Shown in pieces: positions 9,900-18,540 of a stretch of 64,000 bases of DNA; within the stretch, counting starts at the first letter, position 1, and each line of letters begins with the position of its first letter. The stretch lies in the NCBI GenBank assembly GCA_965222645.1, contig OZ244968.1, positions 806,001 through 870,000 on the forward strand. The letters are read 5' to 3'. Source of the DNA: JABDMH01 sp965222645. GTDB taxonomy: Bacteria; Bacteroidota; Bacteroidia; Chitinophagales; Saprospiraceae. A program made the translations under genes and the position numbers. Below the pieces are notes generated by a model. That model saw only the letters and a program-made list of their open reading frames with translations. It was not told the DNA's origin and searched no databases.

Positions 9900-11309
9900 T
9901 TAAATCTTAACTAATTTTTTATCGATGATGATGTCTCCTTTTTGGAGGATTAAGCTGTAGGACCCAGGTTTCAGACCATTTGTCGGTATTTTGAGCTTTG
10001 ATGAGTTTCCCAATTTTTTTCTTTTCCTGATAATATTACCCGATTCATCAAACAAAGTCCACGAATCGACAATATCATCGTTGGCGGATATATCTGTTAA
10101 GATTCTCCATTCATCAATTTGCATTATCTCTACTTCATAATCTGTCAGTACCGGATTTGGCCCAGCCATAAAATAATATCCACCATTGTACAAGGTGTAT
10201 GTCTTATTGTAATTGATGCAATTTTTAGTCCAGGTCACCTTCATATTTATGCTACCCAGATTGCCAATCGTAAGTACGGTACCACTAGCATTACTCGACA
10301 ACGTGCCGCTACCCGACAGTTTGGTCCAGATGATATCAGTTGCGCCGGGAGCTGCTATATTAACAGTGACGTTACTTGAATTGACATTTTGAGTGCAACA
10401 CTGCAATGGTCCGTAATAACCACTTCCCGATATGGTCCCCGTGAGATTCGGGCTTTCAGCAGTTGCTACAACTAGGTTTGATCCAGAATTATTTAAATAG
10501 TGATGCATCCGACCTGCCTGGCAATCAGTCAAGGAATTACGATTTTCGTGCTTGTGGTTCATTAGATTATTTGATTGAGCTCCTGGTGTGTCATCACATC
10601 CATCATTTGTAATGTCAGTATGACGAAGACTCAAATTATGTCCAATTTCATGCCTTAAGGTACCTGCAACTGCCCACCGTGCATAGCCAGACTGAGGCGT
10701 ATCGGGATGTAGGTACTTCCAATATACATTAGTCAACGTGCTCCACTTCTTGCAGGGAATACCACAAGCAATGCCATTGTGGGGCTTTGTACTTGTGTTG
10801 TCATCACCGGGAATGAAGATGTGAATGGAATTGCTGAAGTGATTTACATTTTTAGAATCGACGTAATTATATAGGTCATTGACAAATGTTGTACTGATGG
10901 TAGATTTCCCATGCATGGCAGAATTTGGCCACCAATGCTTGGCCACTAGATCAAATTCAATTCGGGAATCGGTTACTGATGCCGTTGGATTCTTATCGTA
11001 GGGCACCAGGTTTCGCATCCATACGTTACAATCATCCACGATCCCATCGAGAAAAGCATTGCCACTGGCATTGTCGGGAATATTATTTTGACCGTTATCA
11101 TCCAGAAAAACGTGGATCATAATGCGCACTTTCTTTACTGGAGTACTAGGCAGGTCGCACTCGCAGTTACCAGCTGTGGATCCAGGACCTGACATTGGGC
11201 AAGTCTGACTGTACCCTGGAATCCATAAAAACAAAACTAGGATAATTGCACTAAGATGGTAGATGGTAGATGGTAGATGGTAGATGTTAAAAAACTCATA
11301 CCGTTTCAT
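9900..11309 (-). CDS. Secreted metzincin-type zinc protease with T9SS sorting domain
   Basis: The catalytic motif HEIGHNLSLRH at residues 220-230 gives the three zinc-binding histidines (220, 224, 230) and the general base Glu221 of a metzincin, closest in spacing to the M43 (pappalysin/cytophagalysin) group. Downstream come beta-rich, Ig-like sequence with CCTQNVNSSNVTVNI and a C-terminal T9SS type A domain (AGPNPVLTDYEV ... GSYSLILQKGD ... KKLVKI). The signal peptide ends near WIPGYSQ. It is the first gene of a three-gene secreted cargo operon. Oddity: codons 9-19 of the signal peptide are written by a 7-bp tandem repeat (11254-11286), so copy-number change would shift the frame. Confidence 0.8.
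   Translation of the reverse strand: MKRYEFFNIYHLPSTIYHLSAIILVLFLWIPGYSQTCPMSGPGSTAGNCECDLPSTPVKKVRIMIHVFLDDNGQNNIPDNASGNAFLDGIVDDCNVWMRNLVPYDKNPTASVTDSRIEFDLVAKHWWPNSAMHGKSTISTTFVNDLYNYVDSKNVNHFSNSIHIFIPGDDNTSTKPHNGIACGIPCKKWSTLTNVYWKYLHPDTPQSGYARWAVAGTLRHEIGHNLSLRHTDITNDGCDDTPGAQSNNLMNHKHENRNSLTDCQAGRMHHYLNNSGSNLVVATAESPNLTGTISGSGYYGPLQCCTQNVNSSNVTVNIAAPGATDIIWTKLSGSGTLSSNASGTVLTIGNLGSINMKVTWTKNCINYNKTYTLYNGGYYFMAGPNPVLTDYEVEIMQIDEWRILTDISANDDIVDSWTLFDESGNIIRKRKKLGNSSKLKIPTNGLKPGSYSLILQKGDIIIDKKLVKI
11254..11286. repeat. Heptanucleotide tandem repeat (AGATGGT, about 4.7 copies) in signal-peptide coding region
   Basis: Four perfect copies of AGATGGT run from 11254 to 11281, followed by a partial AGATG. 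On the coding (-) strand this gives IYHLPSTIYHLS in the signal peptide of the metalloprotease. The unit length is not a multiple of three, so gain or loss of one unit moves the gene out of frame. Confidence 0.9.
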
Positions 11310-11474
11310 GACTATAAAATTTTAAATGTTATAAAATATTACAGCTTGAATATGTCCGTTCCATCAATAGGGTGATTTCACAATCATGGTGGACGAAGGC
11401 CGGTTGAATCCCTTAAAGATATGACAAATCAACTTCAATGTCAAGCCTTATCGGTTTTGATCCTCTTTCGCACT

Positions 11475-11936
11475 CTAAAAAGCGATCACATGAGTATCTT
11501 TCCTGACCGACAATGAAAATCGGGTACCTACTTTTCCGATGTTCGGTACAGTCGATAATTTATTTAAGACAAAATGATTGTACGATTCCACATCGCGGAG
11601 CAATACCTTTAACAAAAAATCAGATTCTCCGGTCACATGGTGACATTCCATCACCTCCGGATATTTGATGACCTGTGCAATAAAACCTTCGATTGCATCC
11701 TTGGAATGATCACTGATAGAAATGTCGATGAATGCATATAGTTTATAGCCGACTCGCACAGGGTCTACCAGGGCCACGTAATCTGAGATCAAACCCAATC
11801 GCTCCAGCTTCTTTATACGCTCAAATACCGGAGTTGTGGTCAGGTGTAATTCTGCGGCCATCTCCTTCATAGTCATCTGGCAATCAGCTTGTAAAAAGCG
11901 AAGGATTGCCTTATCCGTAGCATCGAGCTCTATCAT
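11475..11936 (-). CDS. Lrp/AsnC-family transcriptional regulator
   Basis: 153 aa, the normal length. The N-terminal winged helix-turn-helix reads MTMKEMAAELHLTTTPVFER followed by IKKLERLGLISDY; the C-terminal half is the RAM/AsnC ligand domain (YKLYAFIDISI, VMECHHVTGESDFLLKV). Such proteins bind amino acids and switch amino-acid pathway genes. It is transcribed away from hpd, the first gene of the Phe/Tyr degradation set, with 178 bp between the two starts, so it is the obvious candidate to control that pathway in response to an aromatic amino acid. The ligand is inferred from context only. Confidence 0.9.
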   Translation of the reverse strand: MIELDATDKAILRFLQADCQMTMKEMAAELHLTTTPVFERIKKLERLGLISDYVALVDPVRVGYKLYAFIDISISDHSKDAIEGFIAQVIKYPEVMECHHVTGESDFLLKVLLRDVESYNHFVLNKLSTVPNIGKVGTRFSLSVRKDTHVIAF

Positions 11937-12114
11937 TTGTTAGAATGTTTTTCTGCATAAGGCGGGCTAATCACTAAAGATAAAGAAGTATTTACTATAT
12001 ATTGTATCTATTATAGTTATTTTTTCTGTTATTATAACATATTGTAGTATTTCATCCGATATATATCGAACTTTACAGCAAATATTTATATATCCTAACT
12101 ATAAATACAAGAAT
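11937..12114. promoter_or_regulatory. Divergent lrp-type / hpd control region with direct repeats
   Basis: A very AT-rich 178-bp gap separates the divergent starts. It contains two ATATTGTA blocks (11999-12006 and 12039-12046) exactly 40 bp apart, about four helical turns, with similar flanks, which suits binding by an Lrp-like octamer on one DNA face. The assignment to the neighbouring regulator is inferred. Confidence 0.4.
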
Positions 12115-13245
12115 ATGAAATATGTCAATCACAGACTGGAAAACGTAGATAAAACCCATGACATCATGCCCATCCTGGGCACTGACTATGTAGAGCTTTA
12201 TGTCAGCAATGCCAAACAAGCTGCTCACTATTATCAGACTGCCTTCGGATTTCAACCCCTTGCCCACAAAGGTCTTGAAACGGGATGTCGTGATTGCGAA
12301 TCGTTTGTCCTTCAACAGGAAAAGGTTCGCCTTGTGCTCACCTCTCCCCTCAGCAGTGGTACTCCCATAGGCAAGCATCTTGACAAGCACGGAGATGGTG
12401 TAAAAGTCTGTGCCCTGTGGGTAGATGATGCAGCCGATTCTTATCAAAATGCAATCACGCGAGGAGCAGAATCACTTTTTGCTCCGGAGATCGAGAAGGA
12501 TGAAAACGGCCATGTAGTACGCTCAGGAATAAAAGTCTACGGTGACACAGTCCATATCTTTGTGGAAAGAAAGAATTACAACGGAGTCTTCTTGCCCGGA
12601 TACCGTCAATGGAATCCAGCATACCGTCCTCAACCTCTGGGATTAAAATACATTGATCACATGGTGGCGAATGTGGAATTAGGTCAAATGAACCAATGGG
12701 TCAATTTTTACAAAAATGTCATGGGATTTAAACAGATTATTTCTTTTGACGATAAGGACATCTCTACGGACTATACCGCGCTTATGAGTAAAGTAATGAG
12801 CAATGGTAATGGCAGAATAAAATTTCCAATAAATGAACCCGCTCAAGGACTAAAAAAATCTCAGATCGAAGAATATTTGGATTTTTATGAGGGCCCTGGC
12901 GTGCAGCATATTGCACTGGCGACAGATGATATCATTTACACTGTGAGTGAATTAAAAAATCGAGGTGTCGAATTTTTGCACGTACCTACCACCTATTATG
13001 ACGACCTGGAAAAACGAGTGGGAAAAATCGATGAAAATATTAATGTGTTAAGAGATCTGGGTGTGTTAGTAGACAGGGATGACGAGGGATATTTGCTGCA
13101 ATTATTTACGAAAACGGTGAATCCAAGGCCAACAATGTTTTTTGAAATTATTCAGCGCAAGGGAGCAACTTCGTTTGGTAAAGGAAATTTCAAAGCGCTT
13201 TTTGAAGCAATTGAAAGAGAACAAGCACAAAGGGGCACTCTTTGA
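12115..13245 (+). CDS. hpd: 4-hydroxyphenylpyruvate dioxygenase
   Basis: Converts 4-hydroxyphenylpyruvate to homogentisate with a non-haem Fe(II) centre, the second step of tyrosine breakdown. Two vicinal-oxygen-chelate halves are seen; the iron ligands should be His182 (YIDHMVANV), His265 (GVQHIALATDD) and Glu344 (FFEIIQR). The C-terminal signature FGKGNFKALFEAIEREQ is typical and the length (376 aa) is normal. It is the first gene of a + strand run continuing into an aromatic aminotransferase and phenylalanine hydroxylase, opposite an Lrp-type regulator. The ATG at 12115 is used; a start at the later in-frame Met near MPILGTDYVELYV would also give a complete enzyme. Confidence 0.96.
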   Translation: MKYVNHRLENVDKTHDIMPILGTDYVELYVSNAKQAAHYYQTAFGFQPLAHKGLETGCRDCESFVLQQEKVRLVLTSPLSSGTPIGKHLDKHGDGVKVCALWVDDAADSYQNAITRGAESLFAPEIEKDENGHVVRSGIKVYGDTVHIFVERKNYNGVFLPGYRQWNPAYRPQPLGLKYIDHMVANVELGQMNQWVNFYKNVMGFKQIISFDDKDISTDYTALMSKVMSNGNGRIKFPINEPAQGLKKSQIEEYLDFYEGPGVQHIALATDDIIYTVSELKNRGVEFLHVPTTYYDDLEKRVGKIDENINVLRDLGVLVDRDDEGYLLQLFTKTVNPRPTMFFEIIQRKGATSFGKGNFKALFEAIEREQAQRGTL

Positions 13246-13302
13246 GAATGTAGAATTACGAGGGACGAATTTAGAATTACGAATTTAGAATTACGAATGT
13301 AG
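13246..13302. repeat. 14-bp tandem repeat (GAATTTAGAATTAC) between hpd and aminotransferase gene
   Basis: Begins directly after the hpd stop codon. One unit with a single mismatch (13246-13259), a 7-bp break, two perfect units (13267-13280, 13281-13294) and a partial unit (13295-13302) fill the whole gap and end one base before the next start codon. Confidence 0.85.
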
Positions 13303-13303
13303 T

Positions 13304-14413
13304 ATGACCAATTTTAAAAAACACATCCTGAACGCTACCAAATACGCCGGAGGAAAACCCAGACCGGAAACGTCTGAAGATGAATTTATTAAACTATCAT
13401 CCAACGAAAATCCGTTTGGTCCTTCACCCAAAGCTCTTGAAGCTATTGGCAGAAATCTGCTGGGGTTAAGTGAATATCCGGATAATGATGACACAAGACT
13501 GAGGCATGCATTAGTAGAATATTATTCTGAGAAAATAAGTATAGATCACCTTTTTGCTGCGCCTAGTGGTTCCGAACTGATTGAGATTATCTGCCGTGGC
13601 TTTTTAGAAATTGGTGAAAAAGCCATTGTTTGCTCTCCTACTTTTTTGCCTTTCAGAGTTTTTGTAGAAAAATGCGGTGGACAAATCATCGATGTATCTC
13701 TTGAGGGTGAGGAATTTCTGTTTAACCCCGATCAGGTCTTACAAAGTATCGATTCCTACACGAAGTTGATATTTCTGCCCACTCCCAACAATCCGGTAGG
13801 CAACTATATCCCGCGACGCACAATGGATTATTTCATTAAAAACCTTCCTGCAAACGTTATTCTTGTAGTCGATGAGGTTTATCGTCATTTTGTGGATGCT
13901 CCTGATTATACTACTGCCTTCCCCTATGTACTCGATGGTCACCGGGTGATCGGATTAAACAGTTTTTCCAAAGTATATGGTCTTGCAGGTTTGCGATTGG
14001 GATATGGATATGCACAGCCTGAAATTGCACAATATTTGAGACTGCTTTGCAAACCCTTTCTAAACAGTTCCCTGGCCATATACGGTGGGATTGCGGCACT
14101 GTCCGATCGAGAATTTGTCACGCAGACGGTCAAGAGTAATCGAATCGAGAAGCATTATCTTTATAGAGAATTTGATAAATTCTCCTTGGCTTATTGGAAG
14201 TCACAGGCAAATTTTATAATGATAAAACCACCCATGGAGGAAGAGTTGTTTGAAGATTTAATGCTCAAAGAAAATATCATGGTGCGACCTGTCGGAGCGT
14301 CAGGAGCAGTAGGATGTGTAAGAGTTACAATTGGCCGTAATGATCAAAATTTGAAATTGGTCAGTGCCTTAGAAAAGGTCCTGCGGAAAAAAGTTATACT
14401 ATCTCCTGTTTAA
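13304..14413 (+). CDS. Class I/II PLP aminotransferase, HisC-like, probably aromatic amino acid aminotransferase
   Basis: 369 aa with the fold of histidinol-phosphate aminotransferase: substrate-binding SSNENPFGPSP near the N-terminus, LPTPNNPVGNYI, the PLP-contact VVDEVYRHF, and the Schiff-base Lys223 in NSFSKVYGLAGLRLGY. By sequence alone it would be called HisC, but it lies between hpd and phenylalanine hydroxylase and away from any his gene. The more likely job is transamination of tyrosine to 4-hydroxyphenylpyruvate. HisC-like enzymes are known to accept aromatic amino acids. The ribosome-binding region is made of the 14-bp repeat, so initiation may be weak or coupled to hpd. Confidence 0.85.
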   Translation: MTNFKKHILNATKYAGGKPRPETSEDEFIKLSSNENPFGPSPKALEAIGRNLLGLSEYPDNDDTRLRHALVEYYSEKISIDHLFAAPSGSELIEIICRGFLEIGEKAIVCSPTFLPFRVFVEKCGGQIIDVSLEGEEFLFNPDQVLQSIDSYTKLIFLPTPNNPVGNYIPRRTMDYFIKNLPANVILVVDEVYRHFVDAPDYTTAFPYVLDGHRVIGLNSFSKVYGLAGLRLGYGYAQPEIAQYLRLLCKPFLNSSLAIYGGIAALSDREFVTQTVKSNRIEKHYLYREFDKFSLAYWKSQANFIMIKPPMEEELFEDLMLKENIMVRPVGASGAVGCVRVTIGRNDQNLKLVSALEKVLRKKVILSPV

Positions 14414-14424
14414 ATAAAGAAACT

Positions 14425-16158
14425 ATGGCCGGTTTGCAAGAAAAAGGAATAGAAACAAATCCTGTCCTCGACCGGCTTCCTCCACACCTCCTTCAATTTG
14501 TAAAACCTCAAAACTACGATCATTATACGCCTATTGATCAGGCCGTATGGAGATATGTCATGCGCAAAAATGTGGAGTACTTAAAGACGGTTGCCCATGA
14601 TTCCTACCTCGATGGTTTGGCACAAGCCGGTATTTCTACGGATAAAATTCCGAGCATGTATGGGATGAACCGGATTCTGGAAAAAATCGGTTGGGCAGCA
14701 GTGGCCGTTGATGGCTTAATTCCCACCGATGCCTTTCTGGAATTTCAGGCTTACAATGTCCTCGTCATAGCTTCGGAGATAAGAAGTATCGACGAAATCG
14801 AGTATACCCCAATTCCCGATATCATTCACGAAAGTGCAGGTCATGCACCGATCATTGCCAATCCGGAGTATTCTGAATTTCTAAGAAGAATGGGGCAGAT
14901 TGGGTGCAAAGCTATCTCCTCGCACAAGGATGAAGTACTGGAAAAGGCGGTCAGGAAATTGACAGAACTGAAGATTAACCCGAATGCGACAGAATCCGAA
15001 ATAATAGAAGCTGAGCGCGATGTAGTTGACATTCAAAATCATCAATCGCATCTCTCAGAAATGACTGCAATCAGAAATCTGCACTGGTGGAGTGTGGAAT
15101 ACGGGCTCATTGGTGAGCTTGATGATTACAAAATCTATGGGGCCGGTTTACTCTCATCTATTGGAGAAAGTAAATGGTGCCGGTCTGCTGAGGTAAAAAA
15201 AGTGCCCTATTCGCTGGAAACAGCTAAGCAACACTTTGACTATACGAAACCTCAACCACAACTTTTCGTCACTCCCGATTTTGCCCATCTGAGTTTTGTA
15301 GTAGAAGAATACGCAAATACTATGGCATTGCGCAGGGGCGGAGTAGAGGCAGTAAAAAAAATAATAGAATCAAGAAAATTGGGTACCGTGGAGCTGTCAA
15401 CCGGAATTCAAATTAGCGGACTATTTACTGATCAAGTATTAGACGATAGGGGCCGTATCGCGTATGTATTTACTGAGGGTCCTACAGCTTTGGCATACAG
15501 GGAAAAAGAACTTATTGGTCATGGAGTAATCAATCACCCGGATGGTTTTGGGTCACCTGTAGGTAAATTGAAAAGCATCAATATCGCCATCGAAGACATG
15601 TCTCCACGTGATCTTGAAGCGTACAATATCTACGAAGGCCGAAGGGTCACGCTAGAGTTTGAAGGTCAAATTACTGTCGATGGTGAGGTAATAACCGGTA
15701 TTCGAAATCTACAGGGAAAGATATTATTAATTCGATTTAAAAATTGTCTCGTAAAGCACAGGGATAGGATTCTCTTCAATCAGGATATGGGAATTTATGA
15801 CATGGCTGTAGGTAAAGAAATTATGAGTGGTTTTGCAGGGCCGGCCGATTTAAATTCATTCGATTTAATAGTTCACGAAGTAAAAGAAAATGAGATCCAT
15901 ACACCCCCTTCTTCAGAAAAACTATTGCTGGAAAAATATTACAACTGGGCACAGAAGGCAACAGAAAAAGGCGAGGTTACCGAGCTGGAAGAGAATGTCC
16001 AATTTATCACAGCAAACTTTCCAGATGAGTGGCTTTTACTTATGGAGTATAAGATCATTTGTGAAAAATTGGGAAAAGAGCAACTTTGCCAATCCATCGA
16101 AAATGCACTGAGAAATCTTCAATCAAGGCGAAAAGAAATCCAACATCTGATTACATGA
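14425..16158 (+). CDS. phhA: Phenylalanine 4-monooxygenase (aromatic amino acid hydroxylase)
   Basis: Hydroxylates phenylalanine to tyrosine using tetrahydropterin and Fe(II). The catalytic core (about residues 15-310) has PDIIHESAGHAP with iron ligands His135 and His140, and the later VVEEYANTMALRRGG block. At 577 aa it belongs to the long bacterial form, which carries an extra C-terminal region of about 250 residues beyond the classic 260-300 aa enzyme; that extension (VNHPDGFGSPVGKLK-type blocks) has no known activity. It follows the aminotransferase by 11 bp and should be in the same transcript, giving the order hydroxylase-transaminase-dioxygenase for Phe to homogentisate. Confidence 0.92.
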   Translation: MAGLQEKGIETNPVLDRLPPHLLQFVKPQNYDHYTPIDQAVWRYVMRKNVEYLKTVAHDSYLDGLAQAGISTDKIPSMYGMNRILEKIGWAAVAVDGLIPTDAFLEFQAYNVLVIASEIRSIDEIEYTPIPDIIHESAGHAPIIANPEYSEFLRRMGQIGCKAISSHKDEVLEKAVRKLTELKINPNATESEIIEAERDVVDIQNHQSHLSEMTAIRNLHWWSVEYGLIGELDDYKIYGAGLLSSIGESKWCRSAEVKKVPYSLETAKQHFDYTKPQPQLFVTPDFAHLSFVVEEYANTMALRRGGVEAVKKIIESRKLGTVELSTGIQISGLFTDQVLDDRGRIAYVFTEGPTALAYREKELIGHGVINHPDGFGSPVGKLKSINIAIEDMSPRDLEAYNIYEGRRVTLEFEGQITVDGEVITGIRNLQGKILLIRFKNCLVKHRDRILFNQDMGIYDMAVGKEIMSGFAGPADLNSFDLIVHEVKENEIHTPPSSEKLLLEKYYNWAQKATEKGEVTELEENVQFITANFPDEWLLLMEYKIICEKLGKEQLCQSIENALRNLQSRRKEIQHLIT

Positions 16159-16194
16159 ATGCAGTGGGAATACTCCACCCGTGTGCATTTCTAT

Positions 16195-16202
16195 TAACTT
16201 TG
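16195..16202 (+). promoter_or_regulatory. -7 box-like TAACTTTG upstream of arylsulfotransferase-like gene
   Basis: Matches the Bacteroidota TAnnTTTG -7 consensus and sits 27 bp before the ATG at 16230. No good TTG is seen at the -33 position, so the promoter call is tentative; it supports the internal start chosen for the next gene. Confidence 0.35.
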
Positions 16203-16229
16203 TCTTTTTCAGAATATGATCAAGACAGG

Positions 16230-17885
16230 ATGAGGTCGATCGCACTTATCATATGCAGCCTTTTATTGATTTCCAGCCTCGAAGCTCAACAACACACGGT
16301 GGGACTGCTGTCCATTGATCACAGCCGGGTGTCTGACGGCTATCTCTTGCTTTACCCACACAATCAACCTCATGCCTATTTGCTGAACAATTGTGGGGAG
16401 GTAGTCCACATTTGGAGGGATTCCTCACATCTTGTGCCCGGCAATACAGCCTACATCATGCCGGATGGACAGCTGGTGAAAACAAAGAGACCTGGTGATA
16501 TTACACAAGATCGGATCTGGGCAGGAGGCGGTGGAGCTACTGTAGAAATACGCGACTGGGACAATAATCTGGAGTGGAGTTTCTCCCTTAATGATTCGAC
16601 AGCAAGGCTGCATCACGACATTGAAGTTTTGCCCAATGGCAATATTCTAATGATTGCCTGGGAAGTAAAGACGATGGAGGAGGCAATCGCTGTTGGACGG
16701 GATAGTGTCCTTTTACTCGAGGGCGAGGTCTGGTCAGATATGATTTTAGAAGTCGATCCGGATCTTGACTCAATCATTTGGGAATGGCATTTATGGGATC
16801 ATCTTATCCAGGACAGAGACAGTACCAAACCAAATTTTGGAAGACCCGAAGATCATCCTGAGCTGTTGAATATCAACTTTGCCCGAGACGGTAATGCCAA
16901 CTGGACTCATTTTAATTCGATCGACTACAATGAAGAGCTGCGGCAAATTATCCTAAGCAGTCCATTTCTAAATGAAATTTATATCATCGACCACAGCACA
17001 TCCAGGGATGAAGCAGCCACCGGTCGAGGGGGTCTCAGTGGCCGTGGAGGTGATTTTATGTACCGCTGGGGAAATCCATCGGCCTATAATCGAGGTGACA
17101 GTACTAATCAGTTGTCCTTTTTTCAACACGATGTACACTGGCTTGATGATTTTCTGGACCGTACCAACTCCCACTTCGGAAAATTGGGAATTTTTAATAA
17201 TGAATTTTCCGCCGGTGATTTCTCGACTGTTAGCATCTGGAATCCTCCCTGGGATATGTATACCTGGTCTTACTCGATGCAGGATGGGAGCTGGGGTCCC
17301 GACAAATACGACGTAAACGTCACTCATCCGGACTCGGCAAAAATGTATAGTTCGGGATTGTCGAGTATGCAATTACTTCCCAATGGAAATTTTCTAATCT
17401 GCGTAGGTCGACGGGGATATCATTTCGAAATGACCCCTGAGAGAGAAATTGTCTGGGAATATGTGACACCCCTCTGGGTAGGAACTCCGGTTGAGCAGGG
17501 TGATTCACTAGAACTAAACAACAATATAACATTCAGAATTAAGAAGTATCCCACCGAGTATGCTGCATTTGAAGGAAGGGATTTAGCACCAAAATTTTTC
17601 ATCGAGTTAAATCCGGATTCGTCTTTTTGTACACTGACACCGGTTGTCGAAGAGCGGGAAAGCAGCTTGCTTATTTATCCTAATCCCACCCATGATTTTC
17701 TTTTTGTAGACGATGCCAGTCCTGGAAGCACCTTTGAGATTGTGGATCTTTGGGGGAGGGTTTTGCTTCGGGATAAATTTCAAAATAAAAGAACAAAAGT
17801 AGCACTATCGACATTTCATGCAGGCACTTACTTCTTACGTACTGAAGGCAAGTATAGTAAATTAATAATTGGATCAGCAAGATAA
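16230..17885 (+). CDS. Secreted arylsulfotransferase-like protein with T9SS type A domain
   Basis: The open frame begins at 16086 inside phhA, but the ATG at 16230 gives a proper signal peptide (RSIALIICSLLLISSLEAQ) and is preferred. The body is the arylsulfotransferase-type beta-propeller: LLNNCGEVVHIWRDSS, GGGATVEIRDWDNNLEWSFS, HHDIEVLPNGNILMIAWE and QHDVHWLDD, where the family's active-site histidines lie. The last 75 residues are a T9SS type A signal (LLIYPNPTHDFLFV ... AGTYFLRTEGKYSKLIIGS). Classic members move sulfate between phenolic compounds without PAPS. Its place between phenylalanine hydroxylase and the homogentisate genes is suggestive, but the true substrate is unknown and many Bacteroidota paralogues are uncharacterised. 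Confidence 0.75.
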   Translation: MRSIALIICSLLLISSLEAQQHTVGLLSIDHSRVSDGYLLLYPHNQPHAYLLNNCGEVVHIWRDSSHLVPGNTAYIMPDGQLVKTKRPGDITQDRIWAGGGGATVEIRDWDNNLEWSFSLNDSTARLHHDIEVLPNGNILMIAWEVKTMEEAIAVGRDSVLLLEGEVWSDMILEVDPDLDSIIWEWHLWDHLIQDRDSTKPNFGRPEDHPELLNINFARDGNANWTHFNSIDYNEELRQIILSSPFLNEIYIIDHSTSRDEAATGRGGLSGRGGDFMYRWGNPSAYNRGDSTNQLSFFQHDVHWLDDFLDRTNSHFGKLGIFNNEFSAGDFSTVSIWNPPWDMYTWSYSMQDGSWGPDKYDVNVTHPDSAKMYSSGLSSMQLLPNGNFLICVGRRGYHFEMTPEREIVWEYVTPLWVGTPVEQGDSLELNNNITFRIKKYPTEYAAFEGRDLAPKFFIELNPDSSFCTLTPVVEERESSLLIYPNPTHDFLFVDDASPGSTFEIVDLWGRVLLRDKFQNKRTKVALSTFHAGTYFLRTEGKYSKLIIGSAR

Positions 17886-17886
17886 T

Positions 17887-18459
17887 CTACAAAACCAATC
17901 CATCCATAAGGAAACTGGCAATTTCCTTTTCAAGTGACAATCGATTTGGTTTCTTTTTGCCCTGTACCATATCAAAGATCCAGCGGAGTGAAGACAGCAA
18001 TAGGAAGGTTGAGATATCCGGATTCAATTTTTTTAGTGCTTTTTCTCTCATTCCTCGCTCTACGATCTTTTTTACTTTCTTTTCAAACAGTTGACGTTCA
18101 GCGATAAATTTTTTCAAATCGTCACCCCGGAGGTTACGCCATTCATTGGCCAGGAGGGCAACTTTAAGAGGTTCCTCATACGAGAGATTAATAAATAGCC
18201 CAATCACTTCTCTGACCTGCTCAATTGCTGAAAGTTCAGAGGAGGATATTTCGTCTACTCCGTCATGAAAAGAACGGGACATAGCAAAGAGATTATCCCT
18301 CAATAGGGCTTGCTTTGAGGCGGTGTAATTGTAAATGTTGGCAACATCACAGTCCATCTTCATGGCCAAATCCCGCATAGTCATGGCCTTGAACCCCTTT
18401 TTGTGGATTGTTTCGAGCACAATTTGATTAAAATACTGATGTCTACTTTGTGAGCTCAT
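17887..18459 (-). CDS. TetR/AcrR-family transcriptional regulator
   Basis: The start is set at the ATG at 18459 (MSSQSRHQYF); an in-frame ATG at 18495 would add a 12-residue hydrophobic leader atypical of the family. The DNA-binding helix-turn-helix is MTMRDLAMKMDCDVANIYNY followed by TASKQALLRD; the rest is the all-helical ligand domain. The gene is divergent from hmgA, with a clean 16-bp palindrome in the gap, so it probably represses hmgA-fahA and itself. It converges with the upstream arylsulfotransferase-like gene one base away. The inducer is unknown; an aromatic intermediate is the reasonable guess. Confidence 0.88.
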   Translation of the reverse strand: MSSQSRHQYFNQIVLETIHKKGFKAMTMRDLAMKMDCDVANIYNYTASKQALLRDNLFAMSRSFHDGVDEISSSELSAIEQVREVIGLFINLSYEEPLKVALLANEWRNLRGDDLKKFIAERQLFEKKVKKIVERGMREKALKKLNPDISTFLLLSSLRWIFDMVQGKKKPNRLSLEKEIASFLMDGLVL

Positions 18460-18509
18460 AAAAAGACAAGATAATAATTGCAATATAATCAACATTTACT
18501 TATGTTTAT

Positions 18510-18525
18510 ATCAACATTTGTTGAT
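18510..18525. promoter_or_regulatory. Palindromic operator between TetR gene and hmgA
   Basis: ATCAACATTTGTTGAT has 7-bp arms (ATCAACA/TGTTGAT) around TT. A second, partial copy of the half-site (ATCAACATT) lies at 18489-18497, overlapping the upstream alternative start of the TetR gene. The position 15 bp before the hmgA start and the TetR-like symmetry point to the neighbouring repressor. Confidence 0.65.
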
Positions 18526-18540
18526 TTTAAATTTTAGGAC

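Noticed and set aside
11254..11286. CRISPR-like repeat
   Set aside because: Direct heptamers without spacers inside a coding region; not an array.
12073..12447. Reverse-strand frame of 124 codons across the hpd start
   Set aside because: Overlaps the clearly identified hpd coding sequence and the divergent control region; the translation has no recognisable motif.
13304..14413. Histidine biosynthesis gene hisC
   Set aside because: Sequence is HisC-like, but the neighbours are all aromatic amino acid degradation genes and no his gene is near.
16086..16229. Upstream extension of the arylsulfotransferase-like gene
   Set aside because: It lies within the end of phhA and would place 48 unlikely residues before a good signal peptide; ATG 16230 is better.
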